From: JBBDIX01 sp050486225
GTDB taxonomy: Bacteria > Actinomycetota > Nitriliruptoria > Nitriliruptorales > Nitriliruptoraceae
Direction of reading: 5' to 3'
Assembly (NCBI GenBank): GCA_050486225.1
Contig: JBJHCV010000003.1
Location: forward strand, 277,711 to 341,710
DNA: 64,000 nucleotides
Shown: in pieces, positions 24,313 to 32,966 of the stretch
Numbering within the stretch: position 1 is the first letter of the stretch
Layout: every line of letters begins with the position of its first letter
The notes under the pieces: model-generated
Told to the model about the DNA's origin: nothing
What the model saw: the letters and a program-made list of their open reading frames with translations, nothing else
Databases searched by the model: none
Position numbers and translations under genes: made by a program

Positions 24313-26790
24313 GTGGCATCCCGTTCCCCCTCGACCACCTCCAGCAGGTCCGGTTCGTCCGGTCGCCGTCGCGGGGCTCCGTCGTCACGGTCCAACGGTT
24401 CGCGGGGGACCTCGACCCGGACCACGAAGACCACTGCGGGGTCCAACGGGGCCAGGGGAGCGCGCGGGTCCGCCAACCCGGGCAGAGCGGCGGGAACCCG
24501 CCGTGCGGGCGCTCCGGCACCCGCACGCGCGACCCGCAGCGTCACGCAGGTGTTCGGCACGCAGCGGCAGGACGTGTTCGGGATCCTGCTGATCCTTCTC
24601 GGGGTCCTGTGCGGACTCGGGACCTACGCCGACGCTGCGGGGCCCGTCGGCGAGGTGCTCAACGCCGTCGCGCTCGGTCTGCTCGGACTGGTCGGGTACG
24701 CCGTTCCGCCCCTGCTCGCCTGGCTCGGACTCGCGATCGTCATCGGCCGCCCGGCGGAGTCGGTCGGCCGTGTGGTCGCCGGCGCGACCCTGCTGCTGCT
24801 GGGCGTGCTCGTCGCGCTGCACCTGGCGGTCGACCAACCCCACCCGTCGGACGGCCTCACCGCCCTGTGGAACGCCGGGGGGCTGCTCGGTTGGGCCGTG
24901 GGCAGCCCGCTGGTGTGGGCCCTGTCGCAGTGGGGCGCGATCGCCGTCGTCGTCGCACTGCTCGCGCTCGGTGCCGTGTTCGCGACCGGTTTCACGTTCG
25001 CCGACCTCTTCGGCGCGTTCCGCCGGGTCCTGACCGAACGTCCGTCCGACGCGTCCGACGCGTCCGACGAGTCGGCAGAGGATCCGCGGGAGACGCGCCC
25101 GACGCAGGTGATCGAACCGGACCGTGCGGGCCACGACGCCGCGGCGTCACGTGCGATCCTGGCGTCGGTCGACGAGGAGTCCGCCGCCGAACCTCCGGTC
25201 GAGTCCACGGAATCCGACGACGAGTTCGCGGGCACCGTGGTCATGCCCGCTGCCGCGAAGGATGGCCCTCGTCGGGCCGCACGGGTGTCTCCGGTCCGGT
25301 CCTGGGCCGACTACGAACTGCCGTCGCTCGACCTGCTGGCGCGCGGCCGCGCGACCAGCAACGAGTCCGATCGCACGATCCGGGCCCAGGTCGACGCCCT
25401 GCAGGCCACCTTCCAGCAGTTCGGGGTCGACGCGACGGTCGCCCGGTGGTCCCGTGGTCCCACCGTCACCCGGTTCGAGATCGAGCTCGGGCCGGGCGTA
25501 CAGGTCAAGAAGGTCGCCAACATGGGCGACGACATCGCCTATGCGCTCGCTGCACCCGACGTACGCATCGTGGCACCCATCCCGGGAAAGTCGGCCATCG
25601 GCGTCGAGGTCCCCAACCGCCGCCGCGACCTGATCACGCTCGGTGACATCCTGCGCAGCGACGACGCACTGGGGGACCCGCACCCGCTGACGGTCGCCCT
25701 GGGCGTGGACATCGCCGGTCGTCCGTCGCTGGTCAACCTGACCACCATGCCGCACCTGCTCGTGTCCGGTGCCACCGGGTCGGGCAAGTCCGTGACGCTC
25801 AACGGCATGATCTCGTCGGTCATCATGCGTGCCCGGCCTGACCAGGTGCGCATGATCCTGATCGACCCGAAGCGCGTCGAGCTCAATGCCTACGAGGGAG
25901 CCCCGCACCTGCTGTCGCCTGTGGTCACCGATCCACGGCGTGCCGCCGACGCCGTGCAGTGGTGTGTCAAGGAGATGGAGCAGCGATACGAACTGCTCGC
26001 GCTCGCTGGCTTCCGCAACCTCGACGGCTACAACGAGGCGGTCCGCGAGGGACGCCTCGAGGCTCGCCCCGGCCCGGACGGCACGGAGATCGAGCCCACG
26101 GAGCTGCCCTACGTCCTGCTCGTCATCGACGAACTGGCCGACCTCATGCTGGTCGCGCCACGCGACGTCGAGGACGCGATCTGCCGGATCGCCCAGATGG
26201 CACGCGCGGTCGGCATCCACATGATCATCGCCACGCAGCGACCGTCGGTCGACGTCATCACGGGGCTCATCAAGGCGAACATCCCGTCACGGCTCGCGCT
26301 CGCCGTCGCGTCGCAGACCGACTCGCGCACGATCCTGGACGCGAACGGCGCGGAGAAGCTCGTAGGCAAGGGCGACATGCTGTTCCTGCCCGCGAGTCAG
26401 GGCAAGCCGTCGCGCCTGCAGGGCTGCTGGGTCACCGAGGCCGAGGTGTCGAACATCGTCGCGTTCTGCCGAGCCCAGCGACAGGCCGAGTTCGACGACA
26501 CGGTGCTGCGCACGGGCGAGGACGCCCAACGTGCCGACGCGCAACGCTCCGGCGACGACACCTCCGACGAGGCCCTGCTGCGGCGCGCCGCGGATCAGGT
26601 GGTGACCAGTGGCCTCGGATCGACGTCGATGCTCCAGCGCAAGCTGCGGATCGGGTTCGCCCGGGCCGGACGCCTCATGGACGAACTGGAGGAACTCGGT
26701 GTGGTCGGCCCCAACGAGGGGTCGAAGGCACGCGAGGTGCTGTGGGACGTCGAACAGCTCGAGGACGCGACCACGCGAGGACTGCTGTAG
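24313..26790 (+). CDS. ftsK: DNA translocase FtsK
   Basis: FtsK pumps chromosome DNA through the closing septum. The 825-residue protein starts with a basic, Ser/Arg-rich segment, then four membrane helices (about 90-240), an acidic linker, the alpha/beta motor with Walker A GATGSGKS (486-493) and Walker B VLLVIDELADLM, and a C-terminal winged-helix gamma domain (LLRRAADQVVTSGLGSTSMLQRKLRIG) that reads KOPS sites. GTG 24313 follows GAGGAG and comes after the terminator, so earlier in-frame starts inside rnj are not used. Confidence 0.95.
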   Translation: MASRSPSTTSSRSGSSGRRRGAPSSRSNGSRGTSTRTTKTTAGSNGARGARGSANPGRAAGTRRAGAPAPARATRSVTQVFGTQRQDVFGILLILLGVLCGLGTYADAAGPVGEVLNAVALGLLGLVGYAVPPLLAWLGLAIVIGRPAESVGRVVAGATLLLLGVLVALHLAVDQPHPSDGLTALWNAGGLLGWAVGSPLVWALSQWGAIAVVVALLALGAVFATGFTFADLFGAFRRVLTERPSDASDASDESAEDPRETRPTQVIEPDRAGHDAAASRAILASVDEESAAEPPVESTESDDEFAGTVVMPAAAKDGPRRAARVSPVRSWADYELPSLDLLARGRATSNESDRTIRAQVDALQATFQQFGVDATVARWSRGPTVTRFEIELGPGVQVKKVANMGDDIAYALAAPDVRIVAPIPGKSAIGVEVPNRRRDLITLGDILRSDDALGDPHPLTVALGVDIAGRPSLVNLTTMPHLLVSGATGSGKSVTLNGMISSVIMRARPDQVRMILIDPKRVELNAYEGAPHLLSPVVTDPRRAADAVQWCVKEMEQRYELLALAGFRNLDGYNEAVREGRLEARPGPDGTEIEPTELPYVLLVIDELADLMLVAPRDVEDAICRIAQMARAVGIHMIIATQRPSVDVITGLIKANIPSRLALAVASQTDSRTILDANGAEKLVGKGDMLFLPASQGKPSRLQGCWVTEAEVSNIVAFCRAQRQAEFDDTVLRTGEDAQRADAQRSGDDTSDEALLRRAADQVVTSGLGSTSMLQRKLRIGFARAGRLMDELEELGVVGPNEGSKAREVLWDVEQLEDATTRGLL

Positions 26791-26843
26791 GCCGTCGTGC
26801 GGTGCCTGCCTTCGCGGTCATGCGTCGGCCGGTCCGGGTGCCG

Positions 26844-27110
26844 TCAGCGCCAGCGGAACTCGCCGGTGGCCTGTGAGCGCTCGCCCTTCAGCTGACGGCG
26901 AGCGTTGACGAGCGCGTAGCCACCGCCGATGACCATGGCTCCGAGCAGCAGCAGCCCGAGCCGCTCACGCGGCGTGTCCGCGATCGCGACGCGATGGTCG
27001 CCGTCTCCCGCGGCGGCGGCGAACGCGGCCGGGGCGAGCAGTGTCAGACTGACCGCGGTCACGCAGAGGGTGGCGGCCAGCCGTCGGATGCGCACGTGTA
27101 GGGTCTTCAT
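26844..27110 (-). CDS. Small exported or membrane-anchored protein, unrecognised
   Basis: An 88-residue protein with an N-terminal signal-like segment (basic, then hydrophobic, ending AFAAAAG near residue 35), a short polar part, a membrane helix (about 51-70) and a basic C-terminal tail. No family is recognised. No Shine-Dalgarno precedes the ATG; a TAGCAT hexamer ends 8 nt upstream, so the mRNA may be leaderless. It runs against ftsK and the following HTH gene, so it is a separate unit. Confidence 0.6.
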   Translation of the reverse strand: MKTLHVRIRRLAATLCVTAVSLTLLAPAAFAAAAGDGDHRVAIADTPRERLGLLLLGAMVIGGGYALVNARRQLKGERSQATGEFRWR

Positions 27111-27118
27111 GGGGGCGG

Positions 27119-27124
27119 ATGCTA
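27119..27124 (-). promoter_or_regulatory. Candidate -10 for a leaderless small membrane gene
   Basis: TAGCAT on the minus strand, 8 nt before the ATG at 27110. The spacing would put the transcription start at or next to the initiation codon, consistent with the missing ribosome binding site. Confidence 0.4.
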
Positions 27125-27202
27125 GCCGATGCCTGCCGCGCATCGGTGATCGGCTGTCGACGGGTGGACGGGCGTGGCTGTGCGCCCTGTGCTCCGGGGT
27201 CG

Positions 27203-27208
27203 TAGTCT
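27203..27208 (+). promoter_or_regulatory. Candidate -10 of the RodZ-like gene
   Basis: TAGTCT fits TAnnnT, 66 nt before the GTG start at 27275. No convincing -35 is seen. Confidence 0.3.
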
Positions 27209-27274
27209 TGGTGGAGGTTCTCGTCGCCGCGTCGTGGCAGGTCGGCGGGATGGTCGAGGTCCACCAGGGACGAA

Positions 27275-28039
27275 GTGAGCACAGGTATCGGTGACGCGCT
27301 GCGTGAGGCGCGTGAGGCCCAGGGTCGCACCGTCGAGGACGTGGCCAGGGTCATCCGGTCGCGCGCCGAACAGGTCCGCGCGCTCGAGGAGGAACGATTC
27401 GAGGTCTTCTCCGGGGAGGTGTACGCGAAGGGCTTCCTGCGCAGCTACGCCATCGAACTCGGTCTCGACCACGAGGAGATCCTCGACGTCTTCCGGTCCC
27501 GGGTGTCGGCCCCGGACGACATCCCGGCCTCGACGCTCATCACCGGGACGATGCCTCGAGGTCCGCGGAGGTCGACGCCGCCCGCCTGGTTGACGTGGCT
27601 GTTCATCGGGATCCTCGTCGTCGCCGGTCTGGGCTTCCTGGGGATGATCAGCAGCCGGTTCTCGCCGGACACGGCGTCGCCGGACGAACCGCTGGGTGCG
27701 CCACCGGCGCCCGCAGACCCGCAGGAGGAGGATCCGGGTACCGCGCCGCCTCCCGCGCCGGAACCCGAACCGGAACCCGTGTTCGAGGGCCTGGAGATCC
27801 TGGTCGCCCTCGAGGAGGCGTCGTGGATGCGTGTCACGGTCGACGGCGCGGTCCAGTTCGAGGGCATCGCCTCGGCGGGGGAGACGCTGCAGTACCAGGC
27901 CGACGAGCAGATCACCCTGCGGGTGGGCAACGCCGGTGGCGTGCGCATCCAGCGCAACGGAGTCGAACTCGGGTCGCCCGGTGGCCGGGGTCAGGTCGTC
28001 GAGGTCACCTACGACGTCGCCGACCCCGACGCCGCCTGA
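27275..28039 (+). CDS. RodZ-like helix-turn-helix membrane protein (DUF4115)
   Basis: A 254-residue protein with a Cro/CI-type HTH domain (about 1-75), a basic-hydrophobic boundary and one membrane helix (about 106-124), a Pro/Glu-rich linker (about 135-165) and a C-terminal beta domain of the DUF4115 type (about 170-250). This is the RodZ architecture, linked to cell shape and envelope synthesis at the membrane. The GTG start has only a weak AGGGAC upstream. It sits in the ftsK-pgsA interval where Mycobacterium has another HTH gene (clgR); the domain content argues against ClgR here. Confidence 0.8.
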   Translation: MSTGIGDALREAREAQGRTVEDVARVIRSRAEQVRALEEERFEVFSGEVYAKGFLRSYAIELGLDHEEILDVFRSRVSAPDDIPASTLITGTMPRGPRRSTPPAWLTWLFIGILVVAGLGFLGMISSRFSPDTASPDEPLGAPPAPADPQEEDPGTAPPPAPEPEPEPVFEGLEILVALEEASWMRVTVDGAVQFEGIASAGETLQYQADEQITLRVGNAGGVRIQRNGVELGSPGGRGQVVEVTYDVADPDAA

Positions 28040-28057
28040 GCCCCAGCCCCACGCCAC

Positions 28058-28074
28058 GACACCCGAAGGGTGTC
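28058..28074 (+). terminator. Hairpin between the RodZ-like gene and rimO
   Basis: GACACCC pairs with GGGTGTC around a GAA loop, 18 nt after the stop. No T run follows. It may reduce read-through into rimO or mark a processing site. Confidence 0.45.
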
Positions 28075-28112
28075 CGACGCGACCCGCGTCCCGCACCTGA
28101 CGGAGCCACCCT

Positions 28113-29660
28113 GTGACCGCGATCCACACCGACCCCGAGACCCCGGCACTCGCGCCGGGCGCCAGTGTCGCGATCATCACGCTCGGGTGCGGCCGCAACG
28201 AGGTCGACTCCGACCAGCTCGCCGGTCTGCTCCATCGAACCGGTCACGACGTGATCGACGACCCGGAGTCCGCCGAGGTCGTCGTCGTCAACACCTGCAC
28301 CTTCATCGCCCCGGCCAGGCAGGAGTCCATCGACACGGTGCTGGAGGCCTGCCAGCTCAAGCACGACGGGAACGCGCGTGCGGTGGTCATCGTGGGGTGC
28401 ATGGCGCAGCGGTATCCGGACGAGCTCGCCGACGCGATCCCGGAGGCCGACGCCGTCGTGGGGTTCGACGGCTACACGCGCCTGGGCGAGGTGATCGGTC
28501 AGGCCCTCGACGGGACGCTGTCGTCGCGCGTCGTGGGCGTCGGCCCTGCACACCCGGGGTCGAGGCCGACCCTGTCCCTGCCCGTGATCGCCGCCACCGC
28601 ATCGGGGTCCGCGGCCGCGACCCCGCCGACCCGCGCGACACCAGCGGCCCGGACGCAGGACGACCTCGACCGGGTGCCGGCGTCCGGACCTCGGTTCGTG
28701 ACCCGGGCGCACGACGGGCGGCCCTGGGCGTACCTGAAGATCGCGTCGGGCTGCGACCGTGTCTGCACGTTCTGCGCGATCCCGTCGTTCCGCGGGCGGT
28801 TCCGCTCGCGCCCGCTCGACGAGATCCTCGTCGAGGCCGAACAGCTCGCGGCATCCGGCGCCCGGGAACTCGTGCTCGTCAGTGAGAACACGACATCCTG
28901 GGGCAAGGACCTGCCCGGGGGACGGTCGCTGCAGCCACGACTGCTCGCGGAACTCGCTGCGATCGACGCGATCGAGCGCATCCGACTGATGTACCTGCAG
29001 CCCGCCGAACTCACCGACGACCTGCTCGAGGCGATGGCCGCCGAGCCGAAGGTGGCGAGCTACTTCGACCTGTCCCTGCAGCACGTCAGCGGTCCGGTCG
29101 TGGAACGCATGGCCCGGTCGGGAGACCACGAGCGGTTCGGTGCGCTCGTCGCGCGGATCCGCGGGCTGGATCCCGACGCCGTGTTCCGTTCGAACTTCAT
29201 CGTGGGGTTCCCCGGCGAGACCGACGTCGACGTGCGTCGACTCGAGGACTTCCTCGTCGAGCACCGCCTCGACTGGGTCGGCCTGTTCGCCTACAGCCCG
29301 GAGGACGGCACCCCGGCCATGGACCTTGCCGACCAGGTGGCGCCCGAGGTCGCCAGAGATCGCCTCGCCCGGCTGTCGGACGTCCAGGAACGCGTCAGCG
29401 ACGCCGCGTCCCGGCGGTTCGTCGGCAGGCAACTCGACGTGATCGTGCAGGAACGTGGGGAGGCGACCCTCGCGAGGTCGTATCGTGAGGCCCCGGACAC
29501 GGACGGGGAGATCGAACTGGTCACGCCGGGACACGGGCCTGCCGACCTGCCGGTCGGACGCATCCTGACGGTGCACGTCGCGGACGCCGTCGGTGTCGAC
29601 CTCGTTGCGCACGTCGACGCGGAGTCGGCAGGACCGGAGGGCGCACGTGCGCGCGCGTGA
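28113..29660 (+). CDS. rimO: Ribosomal protein S12 methylthiotransferase RimO
   Basis: RimO is a radical-SAM enzyme that methylthiolates an Asp of ribosomal protein S12. The N-terminal cluster uses C26, C62 and C96; the radical-SAM cluster is CDRVCTFC (C214, C218, C221), and a TRAM domain ends the protein. The N-terminal motif reads LGCGRNEVDS rather than the usual LGCPKN-type sequence. An Ala/Pro/Thr-rich insert of about 50 residues (140-192) separates the two domains. At 515 residues it is longer than typical RimO for that reason. MiaB is the alternative, but a clear MiaB lies at 35 kb. Confidence 0.9.
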   Translation: MTAIHTDPETPALAPGASVAIITLGCGRNEVDSDQLAGLLHRTGHDVIDDPESAEVVVVNTCTFIAPARQESIDTVLEACQLKHDGNARAVVIVGCMAQRYPDELADAIPEADAVVGFDGYTRLGEVIGQALDGTLSSRVVGVGPAHPGSRPTLSLPVIAATASGSAAATPPTRATPAARTQDDLDRVPASGPRFVTRAHDGRPWAYLKIASGCDRVCTFCAIPSFRGRFRSRPLDEILVEAEQLAASGARELVLVSENTTSWGKDLPGGRSLQPRLLAELAAIDAIERIRLMYLQPAELTDDLLEAMAAEPKVASYFDLSLQHVSGPVVERMARSGDHERFGALVARIRGLDPDAVFRSNFIVGFPGETDVDVRRLEDFLVEHRLDWVGLFAYSPEDGTPAMDLADQVAPEVARDRLARLSDVQERVSDAASRRFVGRQLDVIVQERGEATLARSYREAPDTDGEIELVTPGHGPADLPVGRILTVHVADAVGVDLVAHVDAESAGPEGARARA

Positions 29661-30204
29661 CGTGTTCGGGATCCCGAACCTCGTGACCTTCCTGCGGGTC
29701 CTGCTGGTCCCGGTGATCCTGTGGCTGCTGACCCTCGACGACCCGACGGCGCGGTGGTGGGCGCTGGGCGTGTTCGTGTTCGCGGCCTGGACCGACTCGA
29801 TCGACGGGTGGGTGGCCCGGCGGCTCGACGGGGTCACGGCCTGGGGCCAGCTCGCCGACCCGATCGCGGACAAGCTGCTCGTGATCGGTGTGCTCGCGAG
29901 CCTTGCGCTGGTCGGGGAGCTTCCGTGGTGGGCGGTCGTCGTGATCGTCGGGCGAGAGGTCGCCGTCACCGTGCTGCGAGTCCGGCTCGTGCGACGGCAG
30001 CGGCACGTGATGCCCGCGAGCGTCTGGGGCAAGGTGAAGACGGTGTCGCAGATCGTCGCCATCGCGGCGTACCTGCTGCCCGGACTCTCCCCGGTCGTCG
30101 CCGACTGGCTGCTCGTCGTCGCGGTGGCGCTGACGGTCTGGTCCGGGGTCGAGTACGGGTTCCGCGCCCGCCGCCTCACCCGCGTGGGGCAGGACGCCGG
30201 GTGA
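29647..30204 (+). CDS. pgsA: CDP-diacylglycerol-glycerol-3-phosphate 3-phosphatidyltransferase
   Basis: A 185-residue CDP-alcohol phosphatidyltransferase, an integral membrane enzyme of phosphatidylglycerophosphate synthesis. The catalytic motif DGxxARxxDxxxxxGxxxDxxxD is present from DGWVARRLDG to LADPIADK. About five or six membrane helices are visible. GTG 29647 follows GGAGG by 7 nt and overlaps the end of rimO by 14 bp. The pgsA-cinA pairing is typical. Other CDP-alcohol substrates are possible. Confidence 0.88.
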   Translation: MRARDVFGIPNLVTFLRVLLVPVILWLLTLDDPTARWWALGVFVFAAWTDSIDGWVARRLDGVTAWGQLADPIADKLLVIGVLASLALVGELPWWAVVVIVGREVAVTVLRVRLVRRQRHVMPASVWGKVKTVSQIVAIAAYLLPGLSPVVADWLLVVAVALTVWSGVEYGFRARRLTRVGQDAG

Positions 30205-31478
30205 CTGGCGACTCGCCCCACGACCCCCGTGCGGCACTGCTGTCCGTCGGGAGCGAACTGCTGCTCGGCGACCTGACCGACAGCAACGCGACCTGGCTCA
30301 GCCGGGAACTCACCGCCCGGGGCATGCAGGTGGTGCACCACCTCGCGGTGGGCGACGACGTCGACCGCATCGGGGAGGCGATCCGTTGGCTCGCGCAGCG
30401 CAGTGACCTGATCCTCGTCGGGGGAGGCCTGGGGCCGACGGTCGACGACCTCACCCGTGAGGCCGTCGCCGCGGTCATGGGTGTGGATCTCGAGTTCCGG
30501 GAGGACCTCGCTGACGCCCTGCGTGCGCGATTCGCTCGCATGGGGCGCACCATGTCAGAGCAGAACCTGCGTCAGGCCCGCGTCCCGGTCGGGGCCACGG
30601 TGTTCCCGGCGGTCGGCACCGCACCGGCGTTCGCCGTCGACCTGGCGGGTGACACGCCGACACGGCTCGTCGCCCTGCCGGGTGTGCCGTGGGAGATGCG
30701 CGAACTGTTCGAGCGCGACGTGGTGGCCGAGGTGCGTGCCCTGGCGGGGGAGCGCACCACCATCACCCGGCGCGTGCACGTGGCGGGGCGGGGCGAGTCG
30801 GACGTCGCCTCGGTCGTGGAGCCGATCGTGGCGCGTCACACCGAGGTGACCCTGGCGTTCCTCGCGCACACGACGGGGATCGAGGTGCGTCTCACGGTGA
30901 GCGCCAGCGACGTCGCCGTGGCCCGAGCGACCTCTGAGCCCGTCGTCGCGGAGGTCGTGGCCGCGCTCGGTCCGGGCGTTGCCGGCATCGACGACGAGGC
31001 CGTCGAGCAGGCGGTGGTGCGCACCCTCACCGAACGTGGGGAGACGGTCGCGCTGGCCGAGTCCGCCACCGCCGGGGACATCGCGGCGCGGCTCGGGCGG
31101 GTGCCCGGCGCGTCGAGGGCACTCCACGGTGGGATGGTCGTCTACACCCCTGAGGCCAAGCACACCATGCTGGGCATCCCCGACGAACTCCTCGGTGAAC
31201 ACGCCGTCGGCGAGGCGCTGACCCGTGCGCTGGCTGACGCGGTGCGTGAGCACACGGGCGCCGACTGGGGTCTGGCGGTCACCGGTGTCGCGGGTCCCGG
31301 AGACCTCGGCGACATCCCGGTCGGCACCGTCCACTGGGCGCTCGCCGGTCCCGGCCGCGACACCGAGGTCCACACCCGGCGGCTCAACGGCGACCGCTCC
31401 TCGATCATCTCCCGGCTGGGCACGGCGGCGCTCGACCTGCTGCTGCGACGCCTCGTCGAGGACCGTCCCGGGGCGTGA
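30201..31478 (+). CDS. cinA: CinA family nicotinamide-nucleotide amidohydrolase
   Basis: A 425-residue CinA with an N-terminal MoaB/COG1058 domain (SVGSELLLGDLTDSN and GGGLGPTVDDLTREA) and a C-terminal NMN amidohydrolase domain (LAESATAGDIAARLG and VTGVAGPG). CinA proteins recycle pyridine nucleotides and are associated with competence in some bacteria. The start overlaps the pgsA stop (GTGA). In the same operon thpR overlaps its end, so three genes are translationally chained. Confidence 0.92.
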   Translation: MTGDSPHDPRAALLSVGSELLLGDLTDSNATWLSRELTARGMQVVHHLAVGDDVDRIGEAIRWLAQRSDLILVGGGLGPTVDDLTREAVAAVMGVDLEFREDLADALRARFARMGRTMSEQNLRQARVPVGATVFPAVGTAPAFAVDLAGDTPTRLVALPGVPWEMRELFERDVVAEVRALAGERTTITRRVHVAGRGESDVASVVEPIVARHTEVTLAFLAHTTGIEVRLTVSASDVAVARATSEPVVAEVVAALGPGVAGIDDEAVEQAVVRTLTERGETVALAESATAGDIAARLGRVPGASRALHGGMVVYTPEAKHTMLGIPDELLGEHAVGEALTRALADAVREHTGADWGLAVTGVAGPGDLGDIPVGTVHWALAGPGRDTEVHTRRLNGDRSSIISRLGTAALDLLLRRLVEDRPGA

Positions 31479-32047
31479 ACGTGCGGTGCTTCGTCGCCAT
31501 CCGGGTCCCTGACGACGTCCGTGACGCGCTCGACCGCGCACTGCAGGACCTGCGTGCGACGTTCGACGTGGCCTGGACCCGGTCCGACGGATGGCACGTC
31601 ACGCTGGCCTTCTGCGGTGACGTGGCCGACGACCGCCTCGACGACGTCGTCGAGGCGGTGCGCACGGTGGCCTCACGCAGGTGCGACGAGAGTGCGCTGT
31701 GGCTCACGCTCGGCGGAGCGCGCGAGTTCGGGCGGGCCGTGGTGCTGGCGGTGTCCGACCACCCTGCAGACACCGTCGCCGACCTGGCCCACGGGGTGCA
31801 GGCGGGACTCGTGTCCGCAGGGGTCCCGGTGGTGCGACGCAGGGTGCGCCCCCACGTGACGCTCGCGCGTCGTCGTGGTGCGGTCGACACGGACCTCGTC
31901 GGCGCGGTCGACGACGCGCTCGAGCAGGCACGGTGGCCCGCCCAGGGGCCCTCGTGGGTCCCGACCGAGGTCGGCGTGTGGCGATCGACCCTCGGGGAGG
32001 GTCCGGCGCGTCACGACGTGCTGGCGTCGGTGTCGCTCGTCGACTGA
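31475..32047 (+). CDS. thpR: RNA 2',3'-cyclic phosphodiesterase (2H family)
   Basis: A 190-residue 2H phosphoesterase (LigT/ThpR). Both catalytic HxT motifs are seen, HVTLAF and HVTLAR, separated by the usual distance. The family opens RNA 2',3'-cyclic ends. The GTG start overlaps the cinA stop. It overlaps the convergent exonuclease gene by 37 bp at the 3' end. In some actinobacterial genomes thpR also lies near recA, as here. Confidence 0.9.
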   Translation: MNVRCFVAIRVPDDVRDALDRALQDLRATFDVAWTRSDGWHVTLAFCGDVADDRLDDVVEAVRTVASRRCDESALWLTLGGAREFGRAVVLAVSDHPADTVADLAHGVQAGLVSAGVPVVRRRVRPHVTLARRRGAVDTDLVGAVDDALEQARWPAQGPSWVPTEVGVWRSTLGEGPARHDVLASVSLVD

Positions 32048-32718
32048 TCGTCGTCCGACCGGCCGTTGCCGCGTGCGACGGGCGGGGGCAGTGGACCTCC
32101 GCGGCGCCGCACGTCGGCGATCAGGGCCCACACGGCGTCGAACACGCGCATCGCCTGCTGGGCGTCGTAGAGCGCGCCGTGGGCGAGGTCGCGGTCGTGG
32201 GGGATCCCGAGCGCGGCACAGGTGCGCGCCAGGCCCCGAGGTGCCTCGGGGCCGGGAGCGAGCAGCGGCAGCGCGAGGGTCTCCACGTCGAGCAGGTGGT
32301 GGTCCCACGTGGGTTCGAGACCGAGCTTGTGGCACATGCGCTCCAGGTGCCGGGCGTCGAAGTCCGGCACGGCGCCGACGAGCACGGCGTCACGTGCGTC
32401 GTCGAGGAAGATCGGGAGCCACTCGGACGCCGGGGTCTTCGGCTGGGGAGCGATGCGTTCCTCGTAGTGCGTCAGCACGAGCGCGTCGGCGTCGGCCCCG
32501 TCGGTCGTGTGGGTGGGGAAGAACTGGCGCTCGACCTCACGACCGTCCTCGAAGCGCACGATCCACGACACCTCGGTGAGTTCGTGGCGCCGATGATCGA
32601 GTCCGGTGGCCTCGGTGTCGACGAACACGAAGCGGGTCGGGTGGACGGGAACCGGATCGTCGGCGGGTGCGCCGGAGTCGGTCGGGGTGGTCGTGGAGGG
32701 GTCGGTCGCGGCGGTCAT
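32011..32718 (-). CDS. DnaQ-type 3'-5' exonuclease
   Basis: A 235-residue DEDDh exonuclease. The ExoI motif is FVDTEATG (D34, E36), an ExoII Asp lies in the PDFDARHLE region and the ExoIII motif is HGALYDAQQAM. It resembles polymerase III epsilon-like or RNase T-like nucleases, but no polymerase partner is near. The ATG is supported by GGAG 5 nt upstream. A Thr/Pro/Asp-rich segment precedes the fold. Its start faces recA across a gap with an SOS box 61 bp away, so joint damage control is possible. Confidence 0.85.
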   Translation of the reverse strand: MTAATDPSTTTPTDSGAPADDPVPVHPTRFVFVDTEATGLDHRRHELTEVSWIVRFEDGREVERQFFPTHTTDGADADALVLTHYEERIAPQPKTPASEWLPIFLDDARDAVLVGAVPDFDARHLERMCHKLGLEPTWDHHLLDVETLALPLLAPGPEAPRGLARTCAALGIPHDRDLAHGALYDAQQAMRVFDAVWALIADVRRRGGPLPPPVARGNGRSDDDQSTSDTDASTS

Positions 32719-32779
32719 GGGACTCCGGTGGCCAGGTGGAAGTCGGGTGGGTGACGCGTGCGTCCGGGATGCTCGCGTT

Positions 32780-32793
32780 CGAACAGGTGTTCG
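32780..32793. promoter_or_regulatory. SOS box (LexA operator) upstream of recA
   Basis: CGAACAGGTGTTCG is a perfect CGAAC-N4-GTTCG palindrome, the LexA site of Actinomycetota. It lies just before the TAGCGT -10 of recA, where bound LexA would block polymerase. lexA itself is in this window. Confidence 0.92.
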
Positions 32794-32795
32794 TG

Positions 32796-32801
32796 TAGCG
32801 T
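32796..32801 (+). promoter_or_regulatory. Candidate -10 element of recA
   Basis: TAGCGT fits TAnnnT and begins 2 nt after the SOS box. The -35 is poor. The predicted leader is about 160 nt. Confidence 0.5.
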
Positions 32802-32966
32802 GGTCCACAGTCGACGGGCGGCGCCTCGCACATGATGTCACACGCTGCATCTACGGTGTGGTCACCAGGACGCCGGACGTCGGCGGACACGACGGCAGGG
32901 CCACCCCACAGGGCGGCGGACCCCGCTGGCTCGACGAGACCTGACCCTCAGCCCCGGAGGCATCCC

